A stretch of DNA of 64,000 bases, from positions 809,001-873,000 of the forward strand of contig NZ_HG916852.1 of NCBI RefSeq assembly GCF_000577275.2. Direction: 5' to 3'. Source of the DNA: Rhizobium favelukesii. Lineage in GTDB: Bacteria; Pseudomonadota; Alphaproteobacteria; Rhizobiales; Rhizobiaceae. The notes beneath the pieces are model-generated. The model did not search any database, was not told the origin of the DNA, and saw nothing but the letters and a program-made list of their open reading frames with translations. A program made the position numbers and the translations under genes. Below are positions 8,391 to 18,606 of this stretch, in pieces (the first letter of the stretch is position 1; every line of letters starts with the position of its first letter).

Positions 8391-10919
8391 ATGTTGATTG
8401 ATAAGATTCTTTCCCGTTTCAAGATCAAGACCAAGGTCCTGATCTTCGTATTGCCCTTCGTCGTGAGCATCTCTGCCGTCGGCCTGACCGGCCTATATGC
8501 TTCCGGCTTGCTGCAGGGGCGTATGGAAATCTCCAACAGCGTCCTGCAGTCGCTGAGCGGGTTCAAGGATCTCTACGGCTCCATGGACGACTTCCTGCAG
8601 ATCACCAGCCAGGAAGCACGTGACAAGCTTTACGGGGACATCAAGACACAGCAAAGCACGCTGAACGCCACGCTCAAGCAGATCGGTGACAATGGCGGCC
8701 GCGACAACCTTGTGGCCGCGACAGACGGCACTTCGGGGATCGCCGACACCGTGGGCAAGCTCTGGACCCTGCATGAGCAGGAGCTCGCTCTCCGCAAGTC
8801 GATCGACGACGCGCAGAAGGTGATGATCACAAGCCGCTTCAACGTGAACTACGATGCCCAGCAGCTTGAAGAAAACATCCGCAAGGACGAAGGCAACGCC
8901 ACGGCAACGCTGCGCGCCGCCGATCGCCTGCTGAAGGGTGGCGATACCCTTGCTACCGTTATGAGCGACTTCAACAAGGCCCAGTTGCCGGCCGACAAGC
9001 TGAAGGTCGTCACCGCCGCCATTCCTGCGATCACGAAGGCACAGCGGCTGATCGAGATTTCTGTGCCGCAGAACCAGAAGAGCATGACGCAGTCGTTGTC
9101 GCAGACGATCAGCGACGTGAAGGCGCAGGCAACTGCCGCCGACGCCGGCACCGATGAAGCGATCGCCAATCTCGGGCGGCTTGTCTCCCGCTTCCGCCAG
9201 ATGTCGACCTATACGCAGCTGACAGCAACGCAGATGATGCGCGAGGCGACCACCACGTTCGTCGCGCTTGATAGCCGCATCGCCCAGACGAACTCAGTTC
9301 TCGAGGATACGCGTCGTTTGGAGAGCGCAATCTATTCACTGCAGCTCGTCTTGGGTGAATTCGCTGCCAAGCCGGGCAAGGAAAACCGCGTCCGCCTGCA
9401 TCAGGAGATCGCGACGCTCGGCACCAACCTGAACACGCTGCTCGCCAGCGCGAAGGGTATGAACTTCGCGGAAGATATCGTCGCGGCGATGTCTCCAGCT
9501 CTTGCCTCGATGGACAAGGATGCCCAGAGCCTGGTCGACACGATTAACCAGCGCGTTGCCGATTACGCTTCCGCCCGCCAGCAGCTCGATGCCGTCTGGG
9601 GTCAGCTGACGACCTTTGCCGAACTGCAGAAGCAGAGCGCGGGCGCCGAGCGCACGCAGGCGAACGGCATTTCGGTACTGACGACCGGCCTTGGCATTCT
9701 GGTCTCGATCATCGGTGGTATCGCCCTGGTTCTGACGCTGCAGCGTCCGATCGGTCAGATCACCGCCGCGATGCGCCGCATTGCCGACGGCGCGCTCGAT
9801 ACCAACATCTCGGGCGATCAGCGCCATGATGAAATCGGCGACATGGCTCGCGCACTCGGCATCTTCAAGGAGAATGCAATCTCCAAAATTCGCATCGAGG
9901 AACAGAGCGATGAAGAGCGCGCCGCGGCCGAGCAAGAGCGCCATCGCAACGATGCCGAGAAGCGGGAGATGGATCGCCAGATCGAGTTTGCGGTCAACGC
10001 GCTTGCCTCCGGTCTCGAGCGGATGTCGCAGGGTGACATTTCGACAACGATCGATTCGCCGTTCATCGGGCGTCTCGAGCAGCTCCGCCAGGACTTCAAC
10101 GGTTCGATGATGCGTCTCCAGGCAACCATGAGCCAGATCCGCGACAACGTCGAGATGATCCAGGGTAACGGCAACCAGATGGCTCAGTCCGCCGACGATC
10201 TCTCCAAGCGTACCGAGCAGCAGGCTGCGTCGCTTGAGGAGACCGCCGCTGCGGTTGAACAGATCACGGTGACGGTCCGCTCCTCCGCAGAGCGTGCCAA
10301 GGACGCCGATCAGATCGTTCGACAAGCCAAGCGCAGTGCCGACGACTCGGCAGTCGTCGTCAGCAACGCCATCGACGCGATGGGCCGTATCGAAGATGCA
10401 TCCCGCCAAATCGAGCAGATCATCGGCGTCATCGACGAGATCGCATTCCAAACCAATCTGCTGGCATTGAACGCCGGCATCGAAGCGGCGCGCGCCGGTG
10501 AAGCCGGCAAGGGCTTTGCTGTCGTCGCCATGGAGGTGCGCGAACTTGCGCAGCGCTCCGCCGCCGCCGCACAGGAGATCAAGGGCCTCATCAACAAGTC
10601 GACGACAGAGGTCAGCTCCGGCTCGCAGTTCGTACAGGAAACCGGCACGGTGCTCGCAAAGATCAGCGCCCAGATCGTCACGATCAGCCAGCACGTCGAG
10701 ACGATCGCGCGTGCAAGCCACGACCAATCGAGCGCGCTGCAGGAGGTCAATGCGACCGTCAACCAGATGGATCAGATGACGCAGCAGAATGCCGCGATGG
10801 TCGAAGAGACCACAGCCGCGAGCCGCGAGCTTGCAACAGAAGCGGATCTGCTCCGGCGACTGATCCAGCAGTTCAAGATCGACGGCGACACGCAAGGCAC
10901 GATCTTTCGCGCCGCATAA
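8391..10919 (+). CDS. methyl-accepting chemotaxis protein with large periplasmic sensor
   Basis: Chemoreceptor of 842 residues. A first transmembrane helix lies near residues 17-39, a periplasmic region of about 385 residues is predicted mainly alpha-helical, and a second helix near 425-447 is followed by HAMP (QRPIGQITAAMRRIADGALD). The cytoplasmic signalling hairpin has its highly conserved tip IDEIAFQTNLLALNAGIEAA near 681-700. The C-terminus (FKIDGDTQGTIFRAA) lacks the NWETF-type CheR tether. I start at MLIDKILSRF (8391), which precedes the first membrane helix; an in-frame extension to 8223 has no such logic. A second mcp follows after a terminator, so the two are probably separate transcripts. 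The ligand is unknown. Confidence 0.93.
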   Translation: MLIDKILSRFKIKTKVLIFVLPFVVSISAVGLTGLYASGLLQGRMEISNSVLQSLSGFKDLYGSMDDFLQITSQEARDKLYGDIKTQQSTLNATLKQIGDNGGRDNLVAATDGTSGIADTVGKLWTLHEQELALRKSIDDAQKVMITSRFNVNYDAQQLEENIRKDEGNATATLRAADRLLKGGDTLATVMSDFNKAQLPADKLKVVTAAIPAITKAQRLIEISVPQNQKSMTQSLSQTISDVKAQATAADAGTDEAIANLGRLVSRFRQMSTYTQLTATQMMREATTTFVALDSRIAQTNSVLEDTRRLESAIYSLQLVLGEFAAKPGKENRVRLHQEIATLGTNLNTLLASAKGMNFAEDIVAAMSPALASMDKDAQSLVDTINQRVADYASARQQLDAVWGQLTTFAELQKQSAGAERTQANGISVLTTGLGILVSIIGGIALVLTLQRPIGQITAAMRRIADGALDTNISGDQRHDEIGDMARALGIFKENAISKIRIEEQSDEERAAAEQERHRNDAEKREMDRQIEFAVNALASGLERMSQGDISTTIDSPFIGRLEQLRQDFNGSMMRLQATMSQIRDNVEMIQGNGNQMAQSADDLSKRTEQQAASLEETAAAVEQITVTVRSSAERAKDADQIVRQAKRSADDSAVVVSNAIDAMGRIEDASRQIEQIIGVIDEIAFQTNLLALNAGIEAARAGEAGKGFAVVAMEVRELAQRSAAAAQEIKGLINKSTTEVSSGSQFVQETGTVLAKISAQIVTISQHVETIARASHDQSSALQEVNATVNQMDQMTQQNAAMVEETTAASRELATEADLLRRLIQQFKIDGDTQGTIFRAA

Positions 10920-10945
10920 GACGATCAAAAGTTATCGCCGAGCAA

Positions 10946-10972
10946 GGCTCCGGATCGTTCGGGGTCTTTTTT
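10946..10972 (+). terminator. intrinsic terminator after first mcp
   Basis: The arms GGCTCCGGA (10946-10954) and TTCGGGGTC (10958-10966) pair over nine positions with three G-U wobbles around a 3-nt loop. Six T residues follow (10967-10972). It lies 27 nt after the mcp stop codon. Confidence 0.7.
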
Positions 10973-11109
10973 GTTTTCCGCGTTCCGCGCCTTGGCGGCG
11001 GCGGCCGGCGTGGGGCGCCATTTCAAATTTTTGACGATTGTCAACATTTTGAAGATTTTCTTTAAATTTTTCGAATTAGCCTGCGAGGCTCATGTCTCGG
11101 GGGATATCT

Positions 11110-12951
11110 ATGCTGCGCCTGTTCTCGGCTTCCATCGTTCGCCAGATCGTTGCCATCACGCTCGTACTACTCGTCTTCAGCACCGCGGCGATCGTCTGCG
11201 TCACCTACTACAATCTGAGCGCCTATGTGATGACAAGCGCCGTGTCCGACGCCAAGGATGCGAGCCGGACAATGGCCGTCCTCTACGGCGCCAGCGATCC
11301 GGCGGTGAAGATCGAGGTCAGCAACAACGCGCTTGCCGGCGTAACGGAAGAGAAGCTTCCCTCGCTTGGCGATCATGTTCTGGTCGATCGCACCGCGCAG
11401 TCGATTGCCGGGGTTGCCACCGTATTTGAACGCCAGGGCAGCGACTACGTCCGCGTTTCGACGAACGTGAAGAAGGAAAACGGTGACCGTGCCGTTGGCA
11501 CGAAGCTCGCGGCGGATCATCCGGCGCAGGCGGCATTGGCGAAGGGACACGCCTACTACGGCCCGGCCGAGCTGTTCGGTCGCAAATTCATGACCGGTTA
11601 TTTCCCGGTCAAGAATACGGCCGGTTCGAGCGTTGGCATCCTCTTCATCGGCATCCCGATGGAGGTCTACTACAACAGCCTGCAGCAGCTGCTGATGCTG
11701 GTGGCCGGCGCTGGCGCGGCGGTATTGCTGCTCGTCGGCGTGATCGCTTACTTTTCCATCCGGGCGTCCGTCAGGCCGCTGGAAGCGCTAACCGCTACCA
11801 TCCATACGATCTCTGCCGGAAATCTCGACGGGCCGATCCCCTGCGTGGAGAAGCAGAACGAGTTCGGCGCGATCGGACGCGCTCTTGCGCTCTTCCGCGA
11901 CAATGCTCGCGCCCACCAGGCATTGGAAACGCAGGCTGCCGAACAGCGGCAGTTCAGCGATGACGAGCGTGCCCGCAACGATGCCGAGAAGCGCGCGCTA
12001 GACGGTCAGATCGACTTCGCCGTCAATCAGCTCGCCGCCGGCCTGGGGCGTCTGGCGCAGGGCGACGTCTCTCAGACGATCCAGACGCCGTTCGTCGGTC
12101 GTCTGGAGCAGCTTCGTGTCGATTTCAATGCGTCGCTCGTTCGCCTGCAGGAAACGCTAGCGCGCATTCGTGACAACACCGCTTCGATTCAGAGCAATTC
12201 CGGCGCCATGCTGGCTTCCGCCGATGAGCTTTCAAAGCGCACGGAAGCACAGGCTGCCAATCTCGAAGAAACGGCGGCCGCCGTTGAGGAAATCACCGTA
12301 ACAGTCAAATCCTCTGCGGTGCGCGCGCGCGAGGCGAACGACGCCGTATCCGTGACGAAGAAGAACGCCGATAGCTCCGGCGTCGTGGTCAGCGACGCGG
12401 TCGCGGCGATGGACCGCATCGAGGAGGCCTCGAGGCAGATCGAACAAATCATCGAAGTCATCGATGAGATCGCGTTTCAGACGAACCTTCTGGCGTTGAA
12501 CGCCGGTATCGAGGCGGCGCGCGCCGGTGAGGCAGGCAAGGGCTTCGCCGTCGTTGCGCAGGAGGTGCGCGAGCTTGCGCAGCGCTCCGCAGACGCCGCG
12601 CGCGAAATCAAGAGCTTGATCGAGAAGTCGACGCGGGAGGTCGTGACCGGGTCCAGCCTCGTGCAGAAGACCGGCTCGGTGCTCGCCGCGATCAGCCAGG
12701 AGATTATCGCGATCAGCAGTCACGTCGAAACGATCGCGACGGCAAGCCAGGACCAATCGGCCGCTCTGCAGGAGGTCAATGGGGCCGTCAATGCGATGGA
12801 CCAGATGACGCAGCAGAACGCCGCGATGGTCGAGGAAACGACCGAGGCGAGCCGCCAGCTCGCCACCGAAGCCGATGCGTTGATGGCGCTGGTTCAGCAG
12901 TTCCGCTTCGAAGCCACTCCCGATTATGACCGGGCGAGACACGCGGCCTGA
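11110..12951 (+). CDS. methyl-accepting chemotaxis protein, Cache-type sensor
   Basis: Chemoreceptor of 613 residues. The first membrane helix (residues ~8-32) is followed by a roughly 160-residue periplasmic domain with the look of a single Cache fold (KFMTGYFPVKNTAGSSVGIL near its end). The second helix is near 194-217, then HAMP, then the signalling domain with tip IDEIAFQTNLLALNAGIEAA near 450-470. The C-terminal half is strongly similar to the preceding MCP, while the sensors differ, as expected for a duplication with sensor replacement. I prefer MLRLFSASIV at 11110, which has a GGGGGAT ribosome-binding site just upstream; MSRGIS at 11092 is the alternative. No CheR-tether pentapeptide is seen. 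Confidence 0.93.
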   Translation: MLRLFSASIVRQIVAITLVLLVFSTAAIVCVTYYNLSAYVMTSAVSDAKDASRTMAVLYGASDPAVKIEVSNNALAGVTEEKLPSLGDHVLVDRTAQSIAGVATVFERQGSDYVRVSTNVKKENGDRAVGTKLAADHPAQAALAKGHAYYGPAELFGRKFMTGYFPVKNTAGSSVGILFIGIPMEVYYNSLQQLLMLVAGAGAAVLLLVGVIAYFSIRASVRPLEALTATIHTISAGNLDGPIPCVEKQNEFGAIGRALALFRDNARAHQALETQAAEQRQFSDDERARNDAEKRALDGQIDFAVNQLAAGLGRLAQGDVSQTIQTPFVGRLEQLRVDFNASLVRLQETLARIRDNTASIQSNSGAMLASADELSKRTEAQAANLEETAAAVEEITVTVKSSAVRAREANDAVSVTKKNADSSGVVVSDAVAAMDRIEEASRQIEQIIEVIDEIAFQTNLLALNAGIEAARAGEAGKGFAVVAQEVRELAQRSADAAREIKSLIEKSTREVVTGSSLVQKTGSVLAAISQEIIAISSHVETIATASQDQSAALQEVNGAVNAMDQMTQQNAAMVEETTEASRQLATEADALMALVQQFRFEATPDYDRARHAA

Positions 12952-13157
12952 TCGCTGCGCGCGGATGGGCAAGGCTTCGCTGTTCGCGAGCGAAGCGTTT
13001 TGGCGCTTAGCCGGGGAGCCGTGAGGAGGGTCGCAAAGCGGACCAAGCGGGAGCTGCCGACGTTCTCATAGAATTCCTTTTCGGCTCTTGGCGTATACTT
13101 GTCGCGGCGGTGGTTCAGCAGATCCGCAATCTGTGCAATGGCGATTAGAGTAATCAT
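12924..13157 (-). CDS. small hypothetical protein (77 aa)
   Basis: Begins MITLIAIAQIADLLNHRRDK and is unlike any family I know. The start has a strong AAGGA ribosome-binding site 7 nt upstream (reverse strand), which is the main support. The gene diverges from the LysR gene at 13245 and its end overlaps the last 28 nt of the convergent mcp, crossing the terminator hairpin at 12974. The C-terminal half (after about residue 45) looks less protein-like, so the real product could be shorter through a sequence error. Confidence 0.45.
   Translation of the reverse strand: MITLIAIAQIADLLNHRRDKYTPRAEKEFYENVGSSRLVRFATLLTAPRLSAKTLRSRTAKPCPSARSDQAACLARS
12974..13001 (+). terminator. intrinsic terminator after second mcp
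   Basis: A perfect 8-bp stem GCTTCGCT (12974-12981) / AGCGAAGC (12989-12996) with a 7-nt loop, then GTTTT. It lies 22 nt after the mcp stop. Confidence 0.7.
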
Positions 13158-13244
13158 GGCGATGTCCTTCTCTTTCGGGCATCGCTTAGTTATTCCTCAA
13201 AATATGCTTTATAAACGCGAATTATCCCACTATGTTTTTCGCCA

Positions 13245-14114
13245 ATGAAAAACACTCAGTGGGACTCTTTTCAGCTTTTTCTTCAGGTCTCCCGGTTTGG
13301 TGGGCTGACCGGTGCCAGCGCATCGAGCGGGCTGAGCCCTGCTACGATCGGCCGTCGCATGCTCGATCTGGAGCATGAGATCGGCAAGCCTCTCTTTGTC
13401 CGCAGTCAGACGGGCTACAGCCTCACGGTCGACGGCCAGGTGCTTCTGGATTATCTGCAGGATATGGAGGCGGCGGCGCGCAAGGTCGACGGCTGGCGGC
13501 AGGCCGGAAGTGTCGGCGCAACGGTGAGGATCGCCGCCGGCACTTGGGTCGCGTGGCTTCTGACAGAGAATTTCGCTGCGATCCGCAAGCCCGGCGATGC
13601 CTTCGCCGTCTCCTTGACCATCGGCGAAGCGCGCGCCAATCTCAATTACCGGGAAAGCGACATCGGTATCCGCGCCTTCGAACCGGAAGAAGGTAATCTT
13701 GCCGCCCGCCTGCTCGGCGAGGTGGCCTATGCGGTCTATACCAGACGCAATGTCGACTCGACCGAGGATCGATGGGTGGCGGTCACCGAAGAAGATGCGA
13801 TTTCGAACTATCTCCGCTGGCCGCATCGCAACGCGGCCGGCTCGATCGTTGCGACCGTGAACCGGCCGCGCTCGCTGCCGGAGCTGGTGAGGGCATCTGC
13901 CGGCAAGGCGGTGTTACCGTGCTTCGTCGGCGACCTCGATCCCGACCTGCAGCGCCTCGGCGGCGAGCTGCCGGAATTGCGCCACCGGCAGTGGATCGTC
14001 ATGAACAACGAAGATCGGCACCGGCCGGAAATCCGGACCGTTGCCGATCGCATGACGAAATTGCTGAAGAGCTTTGTCGATCTCTTCGCGGGCAAGCGCT
14101 CCAGCCGAAGCTGA
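13245..14114 (+). CDS. LysR-family transcriptional regulator
   Basis: A 289-residue protein with an N-terminal winged helix-turn-helix. The recognition region GLTGASASSGLSPATIGRRM lies near 20-39, followed by LEHEIGKPLFVRSQTGYSLT, typical of the LysR DNA-binding domain. The rest is a periplasmic-binding-like effector domain, shortened relative to the usual 300-residue form. It diverges from the small gene at 13157 and converges on the aceA-side genes. Its target is not evident. Confidence 0.85.
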   Translation: MKNTQWDSFQLFLQVSRFGGLTGASASSGLSPATIGRRMLDLEHEIGKPLFVRSQTGYSLTVDGQVLLDYLQDMEAAARKVDGWRQAGSVGATVRIAAGTWVAWLLTENFAAIRKPGDAFAVSLTIGEARANLNYRESDIGIRAFEPEEGNLAARLLGEVAYAVYTRRNVDSTEDRWVAVTEEDAISNYLRWPHRNAAGSIVATVNRPRSLPELVRASAGKAVLPCFVGDLDPDLQRLGGELPELRHRQWIVMNNEDRHRPEIRTVADRMTKLLKSFVDLFAGKRSSRS

Positions 14115-14133
14115 GAGCGCCGCCCGATCTCGC

Positions 14134-14370
14134 TCAGTTGCGCCCGGCGACGATGACGGGGATCAAAAGGTCTCCCCAGTTCCCATCGCCGCCATGGTGT
14201 CTTGCCGAGCGGACAAGCTCGACCGATACGCCGGCATCGACCGCCTTCATGACCGACTGGTTCAGCCGGTGCAGGTCGTTGGCCAGCATGCGGATCGTCG
14301 TCTGCTGGTCCGGCGTCATGCAGGTGGACTGTTCTTCAGCGCGTTCCTTGACGCGTGCAAGCGTAGGCAT
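14134..14370 (-). CDS. small hypothetical protein downstream of aceA (78 aa)
   Basis: Soluble, probably helical protein starting MPTLARVKERAEEQSTCMTP, containing RMLANDLHRLNQSVMKAVDAG and ending LLIPVIVAGRN. A near-perfect AAGGAGGAG ribosome-binding site lies 6 nt before the ATG. It starts 23 nt after the aceA stop on the same strand, so it is very likely the second gene of an aceA operon. The function is unknown; the context ties it to glyoxylate-cycle conditions. Confidence 0.75.
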   Translation of the reverse strand: MPTLARVKERAEEQSTCMTPDQQTTIRMLANDLHRLNQSVMKAVDAGVSVELVRSARHHGGDGNWGDLLIPVIVAGRN

Positions 14371-14392
14371 GGCATTCTCCTCCTTGGTGCAA

Positions 14393-15682
<1,290 letters not shown>

Positions 15683-15726
15683 GTCGTGCTCCTTGCAGAT
15701 TGTTTGGTCAGTGGATGATTGACAGA

Positions 15727-15862
15727 ATTTACAAAACGCGGAAAAAAACCAGAGATATCTATGGAAAGTCGATCAGAAACGAGTTACGATGCAAACCGTT
15801 GACAAAGCTATTCTGTAAATTTGTAAATTATTGTAAATTCCCGTTCGCAGAGTTTTGTAAAG
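15727..15862. promoter_or_regulatory. cluster of TGTAAAT repeats between aceA and scfR-like gene
   Basis: Direct repeats of TGTAAA(T/G) occur at 15814-15820, 15822-15828, 15832-15838 and 15856-15862. An inverted copy, ATTTACA, lies at 15727-15733. The last copy ends 9 nt before the regulator's start codon, and the inverted copy lies 45 nt upstream of aceA. This spacing suits an operator cluster for autoregulation plus control of aceA. Family knowledge: RamB-type regulators bind AT-rich TTTGCAAA-like sites before glyoxylate-cycle genes. Confidence 0.55.
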
Positions 15863-15871
15863 GGTTGTCAC

Positions 15872-17284
15872 ATGGCGGAGCGCAAGATTTTTGCGGGACC
15901 GAAGGTCCGGCGCATTCGCAACGGCCTCGGCTTGACGCAATCTGCGATGGCCGAGGAGCTTGGCATCTCTCCTTCCTATCTCAATCTTATCGAGCGCAAT
16001 CAGCGGCCGCTGACGGTGCAACTGCTCCTGAAGCTGTCGTCGGTCTACAAGGTTGATCTGGAGGAGCTGAGGGACGAGAGCGGCGGCAGCCTCAATCAGC
16101 TAAGGGAGATTTTTGCGGATCCACTCCTGGCCGGCGAACTTCCCGGCAATCAGGAACTCGTGGAGGTCGCAGAAGCGGCGCCCAACGCGGCAAGCGGCAT
16201 CGTCAAACTTTACCGCGCCTATCGCGAGCAGGCGGCCCGCTTGTCGGATCTGACGTCGCTGACGGCAGGTGCGGGACAGATGCCACTCGCCGGTGCGCGG
16301 CTTCCGGCCGACGAGGTCCGCGATGTCCTGGAGCGGCGCTCGGCGTATTTCCCCGAGCTTGAAGATGCGGCCGAGGCCTTCTCGGCACGCTTTGCCGAGA
16401 CGCGCGATCTCCCGACCGCGTTCAAGGAGTGGCTGCAGGCGGAGCGCGGCATCAGCGTGCGCGTCCTTCCGGTGCACGTGATGCCGGGTCTGCGGCGCCG
16501 CTTCGATCGGCACTCGATGCGGCTCTTCGTTTCCGAACGCCTGTCGCCGGCCGATCAGGCGCATGAGATCGCCATCGAGGTTGCAACGCTCGCCTTGCGC
16601 GATGCGATCCTCGCGGAACTGGATGGGCTGGCGCTGTCGACGCCGGAGGCAAAGCGGATAGCGCGCTTCGAACTCTGTCGTCATGGCGCGTTGGCGCTTG
16701 CCATGCCATACGCGCCCTTTCTCGCTGCAGCCCAGGGCAGCCGATATGATGTCGATACCCTTCGCTCCCGCTTCGGCGTTTCCTATGCGCAGGCGGCAAC
16801 CCGGCTGGTCATGCTGCAGAGACCCGGCGCATCTGGCATTCCGTTCTTCATGATTGAAATCGATGCCGCCGGTCACCGGCTGCGGCGTGCCGGAGCTCAA
16901 GGGTTCCCGCATTCGCGTTTCGGCGGCGGCTGTCCTAAGCTGAACATTCATGCCGCCTTCCTGCAGCCGGGCCAGATTCTTGCCGAAACGGTCGAAATGC
17001 CAGATGGCGCCAGCTATCTCACAGTCTCCCGGACGCTCGAGGGGCCGAACGTGGCGTTTTGCGAGCGCGTCAGGCGCACCGCTCTGCTGATCGGCTGCGA
17101 AGCTGCTGCCGGCGAAGCATCGGTCTACGGCCAGGTTGCAACGGCTCAGCGGCCGGTCGCGATCGGACCTGCTTGCCGCCTTTGCGAACGGCGCGGTTGC
17201 CTTGCGCGCGCCGAGCCGCCCGTCACACGGCCGTTGGGCCTCGATGAGATGGTTGCGGGCCTCAGCAGCTTCGATTTTCAATGA
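15872..17284 (+). CDS. short-chain fatty acyl transcriptional regulator, ScfR/RamB family
   Basis: A 470-residue regulator. The N-terminal XRE helix-turn-helix spans residues 8-62 (GLTQSAMAEELGISPSYLNL). An ImmA/IrrE-like central region lies near 180-260 (ADQAHEIAIEVATLA), without a clear HExxH zinc motif. The C-terminal DUF2083-type domain is cysteine-containing (RLCERRGCLARAEPPV). This architecture is that of RamB/ScfR regulators, which control acetate, propionate and glyoxylate genes. It diverges from aceA across a TGTAAAT-rich promoter, so regulation of aceA is a strong inference. Confidence 0.88.
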   Translation: MAERKIFAGPKVRRIRNGLGLTQSAMAEELGISPSYLNLIERNQRPLTVQLLLKLSSVYKVDLEELRDESGGSLNQLREIFADPLLAGELPGNQELVEVAEAAPNAASGIVKLYRAYREQAARLSDLTSLTAGAGQMPLAGARLPADEVRDVLERRSAYFPELEDAAEAFSARFAETRDLPTAFKEWLQAERGISVRVLPVHVMPGLRRRFDRHSMRLFVSERLSPADQAHEIAIEVATLALRDAILAELDGLALSTPEAKRIARFELCRHGALALAMPYAPFLAAAQGSRYDVDTLRSRFGVSYAQAATRLVMLQRPGASGIPFFMIEIDAAGHRLRRAGAQGFPHSRFGGGCPKLNIHAAFLQPGQILAETVEMPDGASYLTVSRTLEGPNVAFCERVRRTALLIGCEAAAGEASVYGQVATAQRPVAIGPACRLCERRGCLARAEPPVTRPLGLDEMVAGLSSFDFQ

Positions 17285-17413
17285 CTGTGAAATGATTGAG
17301 ACTGCTGGTTTTTGCGCTTGTCGGCTCCCGAAAACCTTTCTAGTCTGCCTGCAAAACCAGAGGGCAGGGCGTCCGCAGAAGCGGCGCCGAACAAGAACAA
17401 CACAGGAGATATC

Positions 17414-18514
17414 ATGAGGGCAACAATCGCAAGACTTGCAGCAAGCGCCTTTGTATTCGCGTTCGCCGCTGCGCCGTCCCTTGCGCAGGAGCGTGTCGTC
17501 AACGTCTACAACTGGTCGGATTACATCGACAGCTCAATCCTCGAGGACTTCACCAAGGAAACCGGCATCAAGGTCATCTACGACACCTTCGATTCCAACG
17601 AGACGGTTGAAACCAAGCTGCTTGCCGGCGGCACCGGCTACGATGTGGTCGTGCCGAGCGGCGACTTCCTGCAGCGCCAGATCCAGGCCGGCGTCTTCCA
17701 GAAACTCGACAAATCCAAGCTGCCGAACCTCTCCAATATGTGGGACATGATCCAGCAGCGCACCGCCATGTACGACCCCGGTAACGAATACGCGGTCGAC
17801 TACATGTGGGGCACCAACGGGATAGGCTACAACAAGAAGAAGCTCGCCGAAATCCTCGGACCAGACGCAAAGGAACCGGGCCTTGAAGCAATCTTCGATC
17901 CGAAGGTTGCGGAAAAGTTCAAGGATTGCGGCATCTATGTCCTCGATGCACCGAAGGACGTCATGCCGTCGGCCTTGACCTATATCGGACTTGACCCCAA
18001 TTCGAGCAAGCCGGCCGATCTGCAAAAGGCCGGCGAACTGCTGGAAAAGGTACGGCCCTTCGTTCGCAAGTTCCATTCCTCGGAATATATCAACGCCTTG
18101 GCTAACGGCGACATCTGCATCGCGTTCGGTTACTCCGGCGACATCTTCCAGGCTGCCAACCGTGCGACCGAAGCCAAGAACGGCGTGGAGATCGGCTATT
18201 CCATTCCGTCACAGGGCGCGCAGATGTGGTTCGACATGATGGCGATCCCTGCTGATGCCAAGCATGTTGCTGAGGCGCATGAATTCCTCAACTACATGAT
18301 GAAGCCGGAAGTCATCGCTAAGGCCAGCAACTACGTCTACTATGCCAACGGCAACAAAACGTCGCAGCAGTTCATCGACAAGGCAGTCTTCGAAGACCCG
18401 TCGGTCTATCCGAGCGAGGACGTGATGAAGAAGCTCTATAGCGTCACTCCATGGGATCCGAAAACGCAACGCACCGCGACCCGGATCTGGACGAAAGTCG
18501 TCACCGGCCAGTAA
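17414..18514 (+). CDS. potF: putrescine/spermidine ABC transporter, periplasmic binding protein
   Basis: A 366-residue secreted binding protein. The signal peptide MRATIARLAASAFVFAFAAA is probably cleaved near SLA-QE (residue 25). The mature N-terminus VVNVYNWSDYIDSSILEDFT is the PotF/PotD hallmark, whose WSDY motif contacts the polyamine. The start at 17414 has an AGGAG site 6-10 nt upstream. It is the first gene of potFGHI. A strong hairpin separates it from potG, consistent with higher expression of the binding protein. Confidence 0.93.
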   Translation: MRATIARLAASAFVFAFAAAPSLAQERVVNVYNWSDYIDSSILEDFTKETGIKVIYDTFDSNETVETKLLAGGTGYDVVVPSGDFLQRQIQAGVFQKLDKSKLPNLSNMWDMIQQRTAMYDPGNEYAVDYMWGTNGIGYNKKKLAEILGPDAKEPGLEAIFDPKVAEKFKDCGIYVLDAPKDVMPSALTYIGLDPNSSKPADLQKAGELLEKVRPFVRKFHSSEYINALANGDICIAFGYSGDIFQAANRATEAKNGVEIGYSIPSQGAQMWFDMMAIPADAKHVAEAHEFLNYMMKPEVIAKASNYVYYANGNKTSQQFIDKAVFEDPSVYPSEDVMKKLYSVTPWDPKTQRTATRIWTKVVTGQ

Positions 18515-18522
18515 TTAAAATC

Positions 18523-18551
18523 AGGCCCGGTCGGCAACGTCCGGGCCTTTT
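18523..18551 (+). terminator. hairpin between potF and potG (partial terminator or 3' stabiliser)
   Basis: A perfect 8-bp stem AGGCCCGG (18523-18530) / CCGGGCCT (18541-18548) with a 10-nt loop and only four T residues (18548-18551). The downstream genes must still be expressed, so partial termination or mRNA end protection for potF is more likely than full termination. Confidence 0.6.
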
Positions 18552-18606
18552 CTTGCGCCGATCGCAGGGGACCGTCGGCTTCCAAAATAATACTTCGGGG
18601 CACAAT

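Noticed and set aside
9336..10928. 530-codon open frame antisense to the first mcp
   Set aside because: It is a high-GC shadow of the MCP coding frame, without ribosome-binding site or family motif.
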